In this document: positions 1 to 11,933 of the stretch, in pieces
How the letters are laid out: each line of letters opens with the position of its first letter
Position numbering within the stretch: position 1 is the stretch's first letter
Assembly (NCBI RefSeq): GCF_910592395.1
Contig: NC_088320.1
Coordinates: 5,084,001 to 5,148,000 of the forward strand
Source of the DNA: Lineus longissimus
Lineage: Eukaryota; Nemertea; Pilidiophora; Heteronemertea; Lineidae
DNA: 64,000 bases
Reading direction: 5' to 3'
The notes under the pieces: generated by a model
Databases searched by the model: none
What the model was told of the DNA's origin: nothing
The model's input: only the letters and a program-made list of their open reading frames with translations
Position numbers and translations under genes: made by a program

Positions 1-94
1 TGTAACAGTCATATAAAATTTTATCGGACAGATAGTATAGCAAAATAGTAGAGCGACTTTGATATTTGTTTTGTCGGATTGAAAAACCGAACAG

Positions 95-330
95 TAAGTT
101 TACAGGCCCCTCAGAACCAAATTCGAACAATTCAGGTCCTCCAAAATGGGCGTATTGTTCCGTGAGCCTAATCCCTGAATAGTCGAGCATTACAATGGGG
201 TATCAGCTCTCGGACAATGGGCGGCCTTTTTTTCTTTCGTGACTGGACGATCAGACAACTGATTTCCTTTCCTGAGGATTATAGGACAAAATCTTGATAA
301 TTCATACCGCTCCAAAAGGCGTCTTAGAAT
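95..330 (-). mobile_element. MITE family 1, copy A (internally deleted and truncated)
   Basis: Begins with the TTTACAGGCC terminus. Compared with the copies at 27941 and 57995 it lacks about 150 bp of the centre and the last 40-45 bp of the far end. Non-autonomous; no coding. Confidence 0.7.
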
Positions 331-332
331 CT

Positions 333-485
333 ATGACGGGCCATATATTCTACGATGATTATCATCCGTCATACATTGATGACGGAAACTTTTGCTGCCC
401 TGTCTTTTCTCCCGCTACATACCAGAGTTATTTTTGTAGCCCTGGCGAAGGCGTTCTCGCCACACGATCAACTGAATTAGATCAG
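333..485 (+). CDS. Candidate exon with paired cysteines
   Basis: ATG opens 51 codons to a donor (CAG|GTAGGG, phase 0). The product is Tyr/Asp-rich with FCCP and FCSP cysteine motifs, loosely recalling Shisa-like cysteine domains, but the match is too weak to name. It begins immediately after a truncated copy of the family-1 MITE, so chance or element-derived sequence is possible. Confidence 0.22.
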
Positions 486-915
486 GTAGGGAACGTGTCC
501 GGTGACCAGCTAAAACAGACTTGCCTGGCTAGGATAAAGTGAAGGCAGAATTGTAGTAATGCAAAGCCTGGCTCTATTTTGAGAACAAGGCTATCTGCTA
601 ATTGAATTCTCCTCACATTCTATTATTTGTAATTTCGATAACGGTTGATAGAATTCAAATAATCAGATCACGGATACCTTTGACTTATTTGCGGTAAAGG
701 TTAATCTCAAAGTAAGAACAAATAGGATATCTTTGGATCTTGGCAAAGTCACGTAGGATGCACCAGGGGAATGCTTTGTCAAGTTGTGTCGGAGATGAGG
801 TTTAGTGCCATTGCTAATATTTTTATCTGTTTGTGGTAAGGCTAATGTCAAAGTGTATAATGTGATCTTTATACTTATCTGCAGACTTAAAAGGTCAGTG
901 TCGCAATCATGGAGT

Positions 916-985
916 CCGGTGTAGAAGTCGAAATTGTCCCCCTGGAAAAATTGTCCGCCCCTATTGTATTCGGAAGGATTAATGG
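916..985 (+). repeat. Half copy of foldback family 5
   Basis: CCGGTGTAGAAGT, TGTCC-CCCTGGAAAAA and CCTATTGTATTC blocks match one arm of the element at 6764-6936. The partner arm is missing. Confidence 0.5.
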
Positions 986-1027
986 TTATGTTGCATCAAA
1001 ACTATGAGGAGAACCTAATTTTAATCA

Positions 1028-1037
1028 ACAACATCAC

Positions 1038-1071
<34 letters not shown>

Positions 1072-1077
1072 GCCATC
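1028..1077 (+). repeat. (CAT)n microsatellite
   Basis: About 14 CAT units with two single-base interruptions. Confidence 0.9.
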
Positions 1078-1168
1078 AGGTTTGGCGCCGTGGCCTAGAC
1101 TTCGCCTAGCCAATGAAATCATTCAACCGATGACCCAGTTTAATCTGACCAATCTCACTGATGAGTAT

Positions 1169-1453
1169 TTAGTGAAACAATAAGCAAACCACGGTAAATA
1201 TGTTAACATCTTGTGGAGCCATTTCAGCCAATTGACAGATCTGGTAATACCTATCCGCCAGCAACATGTCCGTGGCCTTCGTCCAGCCGAGCCGTACAGT
1301 TGTCCCGACCATTTCCAGGCCAAAAATTAGGACAACGATGGTTCCGAATGTTTTTCCTTCGTGTACTTTTTCTGTTTTAATTCGGGACTTGTACTCCTCA
1401 AAGACTCGGCGTTCGGCCCATCTTTCAAATTCTTGCCACAAGTCGGACTCCTC
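1169..1453 (-). CDS. Candidate terminal exon with one membrane-like segment
   Basis: A frame of about 94 codons follows an acceptor-like CCGGCCACTAAG preceded by a pyrimidine-rich tract, and ends in TAA at 1169. It has a charged start (FERWAERRVFEEYKSRIKTE), a hydrophobic segment (GTIVVLIFGLEMVG) and a mixed tail. No family recognised and no upstream exon identified. Confidence 0.28.
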   Translation of the reverse strand, partial: EESDLWQEFERWAERRVFEEYKSRIKTEKVHEGKTFGTIVVLIFGLEMVGTTVRLGWTKATDMLLADRYYQICQLAEMAPQDVNIFTVVCLLFH

Positions 1454-4400
1454 TTAGTGGCCGGCCGGGAATGGTGGAGGATGAAAAATAGCTATGGACT
1501 TGTGTGAACTAATTTACGAGTACACAAACGGTCATTAATTAATGACGTATGTTGAAGGTGATCTTGAACCATACAGTCAGAACACGACTGGCTTAGCATT
1601 ATATCAATATGGCCAGTCACCAACAGGAAGTTGACAGAGGAAAACCAAACTGTGGAATGGCAAGTGCAAACGTAGTCCCCTTAGGTCTGTCATGTGTGGT
1701 ATAATGGAGTTAGACTAAAATCTATTAGCAAACAAGCGCCTTATGGTGCGTGGAGTGTTACGATGGTGGAGCACCATCCACTACACGTACAGGATGTCAT
1801 TACATGTAGTTCAGGTGAAATTTTGGGCACTTAATTTTCTCAAAGAAAACATTAAGTATGCAACCGTGGCTACAGATTCAAGTATTGACAAAATCAGCTC
1901 TGAAAAAATAATGGGCGATTTATAGGTGATTAAAAGGTGATTAGGGAGTCCGAGCCGATAGTGAGAGAGACCCCTCTCGCGAATAGCTGCTTATCCCGCC
2001 TCAAAACAAGCCATTTCAAGCGGCAAGCTAGCATCCCAGCAAATTATTCATTACCGCTTGACGATCTTAATAGAGCGTCTCCTCTCCTGCCATGTATCTT
2101 AAATCAATAATTATACATTAACACTAAACACAAAGTTTGGGCGTTGATTGAAAACTGAGTATGTGATCGATGGGAGGTCCACCAGGTTAATGATTTTGAA
2201 GTGATTAAGAGGCGTTCATCAGGTTATCCAACACGTTGTTTGTATTTGCAAATATACCAGGCAGCGTCACAAGTTTTGAATATAGCCCTCCACTGCTATT
2301 CAGTGACTCAAAAATGTTTTCGTCTGACCACTTGTTACGCTTTTGTAACATTGCGTTTCTTGTCCTTAGCATCGTTGTTGTTGAGATGTCCTGATGACCC
2401 TTTAATAAGACTGCAGAACAGTGGGAATTTAGGCCTTTGCCCGAGCGGGCTTTGCTTCAAGACAATAGACCGTGTTTTGGCCTAGGCCTGAATCCTTTTA
2501 TCTGCGAGGCAAGGGGCAAAGTAAGGTAATGGAAGTAAAAATTGGGTTCGGTTCCCAACAGACCTGATTAATCTTGGTCCAACGAATAACTTCCGAATGA
2601 AAGAATCTTTCCTGGCTTGTTAAAAAATGCATTTGATTATCAACTCTATCAGTACAGAGGCGGGTCAATGTTATACCCGGAACAAAGATAATCTCTTTTT
2701 AAGGCAACACATCGAAGTCGCAATTTTCGCTTTGAGGTTCGGTATATATAACATTCTCTTCCTAAATGAAAGAATTCCAACTCAAATTTCAAACCAGACT
2801 GAAATAACTCTACCCGAGCATATACAGTCTTAAGGGTTTTGAATGTCATAGAAGCTGGTTAAGGAATGATTTTGTTGCGATTGCAAAGGCATGTTACTTT
2901 TAAGCTATGCGACTTCTTTCGAGTAATTTGAATTCCGTGAATTTTGCCTTCACTGATACAATTGTGTTGTACGATTCAAAGGGCCTGCCACCCTCTTCTT
3001 TGGAAAAAAGTTATTACATGAGGAAAACAAGACGATAAAAGATTTTTGGGTGCAGTAGCATTAACTAGTCACATAATCTTCACTTGTACCGTCGATATAA
3101 TGAATAAGTTTTCGGGGCCACAAAGGACAAACTTCTACGAAAGTTTACGTGAGACGTATTTTCTATCATCGGCAGAATTCTTCAAGCCGTGAGAAGCCCG
3201 GCCAATGCAGTCTACTTATGGCATCCCCTACTAGTCAAGTGATTTGTTCCCATCAGTCATTTTCCGGTCAAATCATGACTGAACAAACCTTACAGATCAG
3301 TAAATAAGATCATAAGATCCACCTATGAAAGGGCACTTAATCAAATCCCATGTCCATTTGTGGCCCCCGCCATCGACCATTGTTATCTATTCCAGGACAA
3401 AACCTATTTTCGGACATGAAGCATTTGCACCTTGATCCAATCAGGCAAGGACTGCTCAAAGATCACATAAGGTCGCGGATGATGTAAGGCCTTAGATACC
3501 ATATGTATTCTTAGGTTGTAGTCTGTACGAATGAGGAACGCCCACATTTATAGGTAAGAAGTCAGAAGCTGGGTCAACATGGTATTGGTACAGACAACAG
3601 TGCAAAATCTAAGACATGATTGTCATATTCGTCCTTTTGTGTGTATAGTTAAGTCATGATTACAATAATGTTGTCTCCCTTTTATCCAATTATGGACGCC
3701 AACCAACCACATTGGACCACAAAAGAATACCGGATTTGATGCGATCGGGCAATCTATCAGGTTAGTGTAATAAACGCACAATGACCTCATCTTAGGCAAT
3801 CTAAGTTCCCTTTGATGGTTACTCTCAGATCAGAAGGGTTCGGCTGTAATCTGCATGTTATAACGGGATCTTGCCATGGCTTGATCTGCTGGTCGCAAGG
3901 ATGTAACCCTATCGGCTGATCGTAAGGATGTAACCCGGCTTCAATGCCTACTCCGTTCGTTCAATAATTAGAATTCCATTTGGCGCCTGGCAAGGACGCA
4001 CTTTGCAGAATGTGTTTGACGAGTCACCCTCACTAAGAAGTGTAAGATTTCACACGAAGCATAATGTTCCCTTCGCCAGAGATGCTGAGGAATTCTACAC
4101 CTGTCCCACAACAATCGTGCACTGATAACATATCCCTTTCACGTCTCTCCCTGCCAATGCCATCATAGGGTAAATGCCAAGACTGACAGTGCGACAACTA
4201 TTTCTGTAATGAGTTTTATGTTGACTGTCTGTCGTCGCAGGGAAAGAGAATTCTAATAAGCTGACACCAGGGTTGCCTGAAGAATCCCCAGGCTCTTGGT
4301 GTCCGATCCGACTTGTGGCCTCTGCCCGCGTACGCAGTGGATGACGTCCAGTGTGCGTCCGATATTTGATATCACGACCATAAAGAGATAACACCTGTAA

Positions 4401-5375
4401 AGGTTTTATGTGCGAACGAGCTGGCGCTGACAGGATGGATTTCCTGTTTTGCCACCAGATGGCACACGTGTATCAATAACAGTTTGCATCCGGATTCCCA
4501 CACTCGTTTTTATGGTACAAGAATGTACACATTGCGTGTTGAGCCAATCAGGGACGTGAAGACAAAACCTGAGGCCGCGAAAGATGAAAAGAATAATACA
4601 CTCTATGTAGTCTATCTACAGACCAAAACCTTGATACTCATGGGATTTCCTGGTTTTCTGGCTTCCTTGAAATCTATATGGCCGTAAGGGGTTCCTTCCT
4701 TTAAAGTGGTCAAACCGAGGTAACTTTATTAGCGTCTACTTAAACTAAAATAAAACGCATCTCTGGAAGGACACTGTTTAACGCTACAACGTTTTCTTAA
4801 GTGAAATGTTGGCTTTTGATAGCTGTATATATTTCACGCTTGTTTAGCCTTGTCATCACAAACCACCATGATCTTGCTTTGTGTTTTCAATTTCCATGAA
4901 ATGACAACAATTATTAGCCCGTTTGATCGTACAGGTATTTACAATTAATCCACCCATCTTTGTTTGTTTGAAGATGGTAAACGAGGCGAACGTGCTGCGC
5001 ATGGCTATGCCAGAAGATACGAAATTGATTGGACATTAAACAGCAGGCGATAGGTGTTGATTAAAAGCATAAAAATAGTTATATTCAGCGTCATCTTCGC
5101 CAGTCTTCGACAACCTTCGTCAATTTCCGGAAGGCCGAGATACTGCTTGACTTTAAACAGGATGTTCGCTATTAGCGAAGTTCAGTCGCCGAAGTGAACA
5201 GCAGGGTATTGTGGGTCTAGTTCCCACAATTTAGGACACGTATTAAGTAACTACATGTACATTGCAGTCAATATAAACACACGGGCTTATCTTGACGTCT
5301 AGAATTTTTGGCTAATCCCATCGTGCACCTTCGTACTTGCCCAATTTTAATTGATCAGCAGATATTATACAGGTC
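1454..5375. other. Non-coding stretch
   Basis: Apart from a family-6 fragment (2395-2545) nothing convincing. A short frame (1743-1814 +) with a CAG|GTGAAA donor and a GC-rich minus frame near 4260-4380 were judged too weak. Confidence 0.5.
2395..2545 (+). repeat. Dispersed repeat family 6, fragment 1
   Basis: Shares the GCAGAACA-TGGGAATT, AAGACAATAGACC and GGCCTAGGCCTGAA blocks with 13005-13100, and its last 55 bp with 22140-22195. Confidence 0.5.
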
Positions 5376-5735
5376 GTCCTCGTGAATACCGGTATCGGGT
5401 GCCATATTAGCTCTTGGGGTGCCATATATTGCATGTATTATAATTGGCTATTTATGCTCCATGAACAGTGTTATTTAAATGTTATTGTATGCACAGGTCG
5501 TCACAGTCATTGACTAAAGATCTGTAAGCCACACCAGCGGGTATTTCTATTGTTTTTTTAGTCAATGTTGCAGGGCGGTTTGGGAAGCGGCGCTTTGCAG
5601 ATTGTGCATGACACGTCACAATAAAGGCGGGACCACGGCCTACTTAGTCTTACTGGTACTCTTTTGTGGCCCTGCGAAATGTATGTTCCTACTTTTATCG
5701 TACATAAAGGATAGGCTACCGGTATTTACGAGGAC
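5376..5735 (+). mobile_element. MITE family 2, copy 1 (full length)
   Basis: A 360-bp element with inverted ends GTCCTCGTGAATACCGGTA and TACCGGTATTTACGAGGAC. Same internal sequence as the copy at 45830. Right flank has three short CACGTATT repeats. Confidence 0.8.
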
Positions 5736-6763
5736 GTATTCACGTATTCACGTATTATACATGTAGTATTTTAATATTTTAAAATGTGTTTAATTTGTTT
5801 TCCTTAAATTCTCTAGGTTGTCTATTTTTCACTTGCTCGTGTGAATTATTTGCCGCTTACTTAATCATTACATGATATTTAAAATGTTGTCAAAATAACA
5901 ACGCTCTTTCTCATTATATCTCAATGAATCTCGTCCTCAAATATTTGTCACACCACATTTTAAAACCAAACAAAATTGTTCGAGAATATTCTTAAAACGA
6001 AAATGCAAGACCATTCAGTTTGCCTAAAAATAATTTACTGTGATGTAAAAATGACATGAAATCGCTCCATTAGCAAGCAGTTGTTTTAAATAATGACTGC
6101 TTTGGGCTAGTTAGATTAATTGACAAACAAGAACTATTAATGGAATTAAAGCTTTTTTATCAGTTTCGGATTATGCTACTTGCCTTTTTTTGTCAGAATG
6201 TTTGATGGCGTAGCAGCATTAAACGAACACAAACTCGATGATTGTCAATGTGTCGTCGTGATAAACTTTCGTTTGTCTCGTGGATAAAATTACCGCTGGA
6301 ACTTTTCAATTTACAAGAGACTTGCCTGGCCTTTGCCCACACCATTCGCCCGATACAATATCATCTCTAGCCAACATGTCTTAAACCCCCACCTTGCCGA
6401 CAGGAACTCTAGATATCGCAGTGACCTGGGATGCGTCAAGGGATAACACGTGCAGATAATCTTCAAATTTCTTTCGACTTGGTGCCTGAATACAACTACA
6501 GGTTAAAGAATATAATATATTGACTCAACGCGTAGTTTCTTTACGTTCTCTTCTCGAGCTAAACTAATAATGGACAATTTGCCCCCCAAGAGAGAGTGAG
6601 TTAGATGATCTTAGAGGAAAATATAAACTATATCATATGAATGTTGGGATTTCATGGGAATTTTGTCCAGGTTTATATCCAGTGGCATCTACGGCACCTT
6701 TTTCTTCTAAAGGGCAACTGATTGACATGTAGTTCGATAGATCGGGTGTCTCAGAAATAACAC

Positions 6764-6936
6764 CCGGTGTAGAAGTTTAAAATGTCCTTGGATAAAATGT
6801 CCGGGAACAAAAGGATTCTATTATGCGCTGAGCAATTGACGGTCATTGCCTCTATAGAACTATATGCCATAATCTGTCAGAATACAATAGGCCAGGACAC
6901 TTTTTCTAGGGGGGACACTTTTTACTTTTACACCGG
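6764..6936 (+). mobile_element. Foldback MITE family 5
   Basis: A 173-bp element whose arms are long imperfect inverted repeats: CCGGTGTAGAAGT...TGTCC on the left and GGACACTTTTT...TTACACCGG on the right, with matching TATTGTATTC-like inner segments. Confidence 0.6.
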
Positions 6937-7084
6937 CTCACTTTTTGACTTGTAAATATCCAGTTAAGTGAGTGCTAAATTCATTGAAAATTCAACCAAC
7001 CAGTTAAAAGCAGGATTAGAATAAGTCAACAAGTCAACCAATCAACAACCAGAGCCATAATTCAAATTTGAAATTTGTACTCAC

Positions 7085-7273
7085 CTCGGTCGACCAACTA
7101 TAGCAAAATATTCATTTAGTGCTTGTAGATAATCCTTTAGTTCATCTGGACTGGTAAAGACTGCCGGCCGTCTGGGGGGCCCGGGGATGCCGTCTGGGGA
7201 ACCGTATACGTCTGCGATCAGGGCCACGAATATGACGCAGAAAAAACCAATGATAAACTTGTCCATATTTTAC
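7085..7273 (-). CDS. NPF: Neuropeptide F (NPF/NPY family) prohormone, signal-peptide plus peptide exon
   Basis: This exon encodes the start of a secreted neuropeptide precursor acting on NPY/NPF-type G-protein-coupled receptors, usually in feeding and energy control (family knowledge). Translation starts at the ATG at 7266. Residues 1-22 form a signal peptide with a hydrophobic FIIGFFCVIFVALIA core. The rest, starting SPDGIPGPPRRPAVF and ending ELKDYLQALNEYFAIVGRPR, has the polyproline start, amphipathic helix and RPR end of NPF. The frame stops at the exon edge because GTGAGT interrupts the penultimate Arg codon (AG|GTGAGT, phase 2). That is the conserved intron position in NPY/NPF genes, so the next exon should start with A/G-TTY-GGN, giving RPRF-amide. 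On the 5' side a pyrimidine-rich stretch ends in TAG at 7274, suggesting a 5'UTR intron. Alternatively TATAAATA (7324-7317) could drive a TSS near 7295. The 3' exon was not found in 1-7080 and is probably outside the window. Confidence 0.94.
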
Positions 7274-7316
7274 CTAGAAGATAGTAGAAGAAAATCGATT
7301 TGAATGGTTGATCAAT

Positions 7317-7324
7317 TATTTATA
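7317..7324 (-). promoter_or_regulatory. Possible TATA box for the NPF gene
   Basis: TATAAATA on the minus strand, about 50 bp upstream of the NPF start codon. It would place a TSS around 7295, giving a short 5'UTR. It competes with the reading in which a 5'UTR intron ends at 7274, so only one of the two may be real. Confidence 0.35.
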
Positions 7325-8645
7325 TAAAGCCGATTTGTTACTCTCCACATGGTATCTCAGAAAGATGCTTCTTCGTGATACCGCTGGAATTTAAAAAAAT
7401 TCGTAAAATTTCGATTTTATTCAATAAACGATTTCATGTTCGATAATCGACGACTATATACTCGTACGTTGTTCCCACGTATAAGCTCCCGATAGGTGGC
7501 TAGTTTGTAACCACTATTGGCCAATCCCGAGACAGACTCACAAGTGTAATGCATGAGTCTGCACGCGACTGACTACTATAATTCATGAACTGCACCCCGA
7601 TTAGAAAAAAGTTATCCAGACGTTTGTCACTGGCATGTAAAATAAATCGCTTTGTAATCTTACTCTGGCAGATTCTTTTGAACTTCTTTAAGTGGTGTTT
7701 GAACGGTTTAAAAATGATTTTACAGCGTGATGTTACGCTGAGGAATTGACACTAAAAAGTGCCGGAATTAAGCCAGGGATAGGTGTACTTATGATCGTTT
7801 ATCACGCGAAGGTTGCCGAATTTTGCTTTCGGAAACCTTCGTGTCCTAATTTATGCTCGGAAATATTGGGAAAACTGCTCGGCAGTACGAATTAGGTCAC
7901 TGACGTGTTGCTGGCAGATATGACTGGTATTTGCAAAAGCAACAGATTGGCTGAAACGCACCACGTGATTTGAAGCGGTTTCCAGTGGCTTGCCCACTGC
8001 TTCACTAAGTACCAAATCATTACGTTTTTAACTGCACCTGGTATTTGCCTGAGAGATATAGTTGACCACTCCTAGTCTGTTTTTGAACCTGGAATAATGG
8101 ATGATTTGAATTGTAGCAAATGCTTTTGCTTAATTTTTTGTACAAAAAGGCCCGGTGTTGTGCATTAGATAAAGGCATTTGCTAGTTTTTATTCAAACAA
8201 TGCACTCTCCAAAAGTATCTCTCGATCTGGTCGTTACGTGTTCTTATTTCTCCAGACGTTCTTATAGAAACATATTGATGACTGCAATATATCAAAATTA
8301 CAGATTCCTATCATGGGGCATATTTTCATTAGTCGGATACATCGGATGCACTGGGTTACATGACCTGTCGTTTGTCACGGTTTATTGTATTTGATCTTTT
8401 GCAGACGATGATGTCCCCCACAACCAGTTTCTATCACGCAGTGGAAGGCTACTTTTTCATAATTTCATGTAGCCCATTGGAATAGGCTTTGATCCGCTAC
8501 GCTAGTGGGGCGGGCCAGCGCCGGTCTACATTTCATGAAGCGACACTTTTTTTTCCAAAATGATATGACTGTGTGATAGTGAATTAAACAGTTCGGCTAT
8601 GTTTCCGCGTACTAAGACTTTATAACAAACGAATAGACGCGAAAT

Positions 8646-8723
8646 GAAGAAGAAGAGGAAGAAGAAGAAGAAGAGGAAGAAGAAGAAGAGGAAGAAGAAG
8701 AGGAAGAAGAAGAGGAAGAAAAA
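8646..8723 (+). repeat. (GAA/GAG)n purine microsatellite
   Basis: Imperfect GAA/GAG tract of about 75 bp; the poly-Phe and poly-Ser frames on the other strand are artefacts. Confidence 0.9.
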
Positions 8724-9759
8724 CTGGGCAACAGCGATGAATAACGCAAACGAGAGAGTTCTGTTACACCGGTAATCATTGCTGGTCGCTGTGACAAAAA
8801 ACGCTCTTTTGCTAGGCATTACACACGCTCAAAGTCTTGAGCGGCCCTGACACCATCCGATGATATTGCACCCTGTCTTGTGAATTATATTTCAAAACCC
8901 CATCATCATTCCTGGGAGTAAGAGGATTGCAGTTGGATCTGTTAAGCCACTCATTCCTTGGTTTTATCCTGATGATAAATCAAAGCTTCGCACGACTTTG
9001 ACATCAGGCGAAAATTTTGGCAACATGTTGGGGCTGGGTATTTTTTTGAGTAATCGCAGAATGAAGCAAATACGTTTGTTTAGTTTACGCAAGTTCAAGT
9101 AAAGGATTAGCGTTCAAGGGATAACATTGGTGTAATTACAGAAACAAGCAGAGAAGTTGTTGCTTTAGTTAACGCAAGTTCAAGTAAAATATCGTTGTGA
9201 AGGTCGACGACGGTGTTGTAAGTGTTAGTCTTTCAGTGAGTGAGTGTTTCCCCGACAATAGATCAGGCCTCAAATGGGTGTTGTTAGGATAGTGTTCTCG
9301 TATACGTGAACAGGGGAACAAGAATGAAAACAATAAGGGCAACACCGCATTGTGGGAAACACACCGAGATGTTACACCGGAATTGCTGTGTCTTCCAAAC
9401 GAAGCTATGGTGTGTTCCGTCACGATTAAACCAATCATAGAAGCAAAAATACAACGTGCCTTCAGTTCTTCCGACAGCAAAATGTGCAAATCCGTACGGT
9501 AAATCTAATGTGGGATAGGATAACAACCTAGCTATTAAACCTATTATATCAAATTGTTCCGTTTTTCTGTAGATTAATCCTACGATTATCGATCGAGTTT
9601 GTTCATCAATGCAATCCTCTTCGGTTACTCTAAAGGCGCTTAGATTGCGTTGTTTTCGAAACAAAATTGTAAGTAAAGCTACTATATAGAGACTCTGAAA
9701 TATAGGGATCAACCACAGGTGTTACACCGGGCTAAGGGTAGCAAAATCTTCCTAATAAC

Positions 9760-9787
9760 TGTACCGTGAAGCCCTTAAAAGGTAGGC
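9760..9787 (+). repeat. 28-bp exact repeat, first copy
   Basis: Identical to 10398-10425 over 28 bases (starts TGTACCGTGAAGCCC). Function unknown. Confidence 0.7.
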
Positions 9788-10397
9788 CAAATAGCAGATA
9801 GTCGGTCCTACTTCTGTTTCAAGTGGTGCCAGCCTTGATGGGCTTATATTGTGGTGTTGGGTTAGTCCTTCAAAGGGCGACGAGAATAATTTTTTTAATG
9901 AATTGTACGAGGTACGGTGTATCGTTTGGATGGTCTTAAAACATGCATGATGGGTGTTTCTGTATTCTAGCATATTAATAGAATGTACATGTAATATTTA
10001 TCTGGGATGCTCCGTCTAATAGTTGCAAAGAAGGAGTTGAGTGAAGTACTTTGGAATCAGTACAGGCGAATTGATTAATAATGTAATCACGGTAAAAGGA
10101 GGTTAAACTTACCGTTTATTTTTATCTGATAAAAATTAGGAAGGTGAACAATCTTGGCGAAGCATGTGCGGTACTGCAAGGTCTCTTACACGGCTTTGGA
10201 ACGTCGTACTTGCCTTATCAAACATTTATCTAAAATCATTATCTGTTTTTCTTTCATAAGGGTTACGTAGTCTCACGAGACATAAATAGCATATCAATGG
10301 GGTCAATAACAATCTCCCATTCATAAATTTTTCACAACATAATATTAAAACTATTCTCAGTCTGGGGACAGACTGGTTTTTTTCAGGGGGGGGGGCA

Positions 10398-10425
10398 TGT
10401 ACCGTGAAGCCCTTAAAAGGTAGGC
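10398..10425 (+). repeat. 28-bp exact repeat, second copy
   Basis: Second copy of 9760-9787, directly after a G run. Confidence 0.7.
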
Positions 10426-10529
10426 TTGTAGTGTTCACGGTGTTCATGGGGTTAACTCAACTCGTTCGAAGTATACCGAACGTGCCTTATCAAGCTGTTC
10501 GCCATTGTTCTTAGCCTTGATTAATATTA

Positions 10530-10830
10530 TTACACATTATAAGCAGTGAGTCCAGGTGTCCGAGTCACGCGGTTCCAAGTCGGGGGATTGCGGCGACAGC
10601 AGTATTCGTCTTCCGTAATCCTGGACTCTGAGCTCGTGACTTGGCGTCTGGGTATTTAAGCACTGGGCACGTCAGCTCTCTCTCTCTTTCCTCTCTGTTG
10701 CCAACCACCTCTGAACTAGGACTTTGAGCGTGCTTTGCCGTTAAGGATTACAAACTGATTGTGATTGTAAGTGCGAATAAACTACATGCATTCTAATTAA
10801 TACTCTTGTCTTCCCGCTTCCTCTTTTACC
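10530..10830 (+). promoter_or_regulatory. LTR-like or promoter block
   Basis: A GC-rich block with inverted GAGTCCAGG/CCTGGACTC arms is followed by a TATA-like TATTTAAG (about 10651). About 30 bp later comes a CT-rich initiator region, then a donor-like GTAAGTG (10769) and AATAAA (about 10776). TATA plus AATAAA about 125 bp apart is the layout of a retroelement long terminal repeat, but no second LTR, primer site or coding region is visible. A gene promoter with a leader exon is the alternative. Confidence 0.35.
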
Positions 10831-11933
10831 AGTAGTTAGTCTCTTTGCAAGTTCAGCCGGTCTACCGCAGCAGGGTTTCTGGATACCCCGTATCCAGGGA
10901 CTTTGTGTACATAACAACTTGAACCGTGGGACCATTGTTCGTATGGATGACAGTGACAGTTTCCAGTATCCTTCCCTTGGTAGTTCAAACAGATGATCAT
11001 TTACTTTTAAATCATTATCAAGTAGCAGTTTAAGTGATGATAAACAAAACAACGTTAGATTCATTAACCTAATGGGATTTAACAACAATATGTCTGAACG
11101 AAACGAATCAGTTGAGATGAGTCTCTCGTCACACTGCATTATTACTTTGCAAAGTAAACACTATTTCTGTCCATTGAACATTTGTCTTCGGGATCATTTC
11201 AAAATGGAACAATCCGGTCTTTCCAAAGGTGGAACGCCAACTATTAGCGAAGGTGGGTCCTGATGTCTCCTACAGACACTGAGGCAGTAAGGCCAAGTTC
11301 ACGAAACCAAACACTCAAAGGCACTCCGGAGTTTGTCTGTCCGCCGTAATTGAGGCTTACGTACATGTAGCATATTATTCAAGTTGTGCAGTAGTGCCGA
11401 TGGTTTTGTGGATAATCGTTACAAAATGGGAGAAAGGATGCCAACTTTCGTTGAAGCCTCATGACATATACACAGGGTGTCCCAAAGGTTTAATTCATAT
11501 TACATGACAAAGTACGCAAGCCAAATGTGAAGTTAATCACTCCAGCCATCTTAATAAATTTACGGAGAAAACTCAGATGAATTACCGACTTTTGCAGAGG
11601 AAAAAGATTTATCTCACTTTGAAAACAAAACTCATCATTTTATTTTCAGATTTGTAGATTAAGTGAGATAATCCATAAATCAACTCGCACGCTAATTGAA
11701 CTACGCCATCAAAGGGAAGGATAGCTTTGACTTTCAATGTTATTGAAACAAATGGGTTTAATTATCGGAAGGACTGACAAGAGATTGTCAATACCACGAC
11801 AAAGCAGGGGAAACTATCCGGAAAATCCGCTTTTGAAAACATTTGTTGAGTTTGAAAAAAAGGCATTTTGGTTGAGGAGGCCGCCATGACAAAGAGCGCC
11901 TGAACAATCACGTCAGAATATTATTGAACATGT

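Noticed and set aside
1-7080. Search for the last NPF exon (AG acceptor followed by A/G-TTY-GGN)
   Set aside because: No sequence with the required acceptor and Phe-Gly codons was seen, so no exon is claimed.
8526-8819. Poly-Phe and poly-Ser frames on the minus strand
   Set aside because: They are readings of the GAA/GAG microsatellite.
9284-9712. 142-codon minus frame
   Set aside because: The longest frame by length, but several of this size are expected by chance in 64 kb of AT-rich DNA. It has no splice sites and odd composition.
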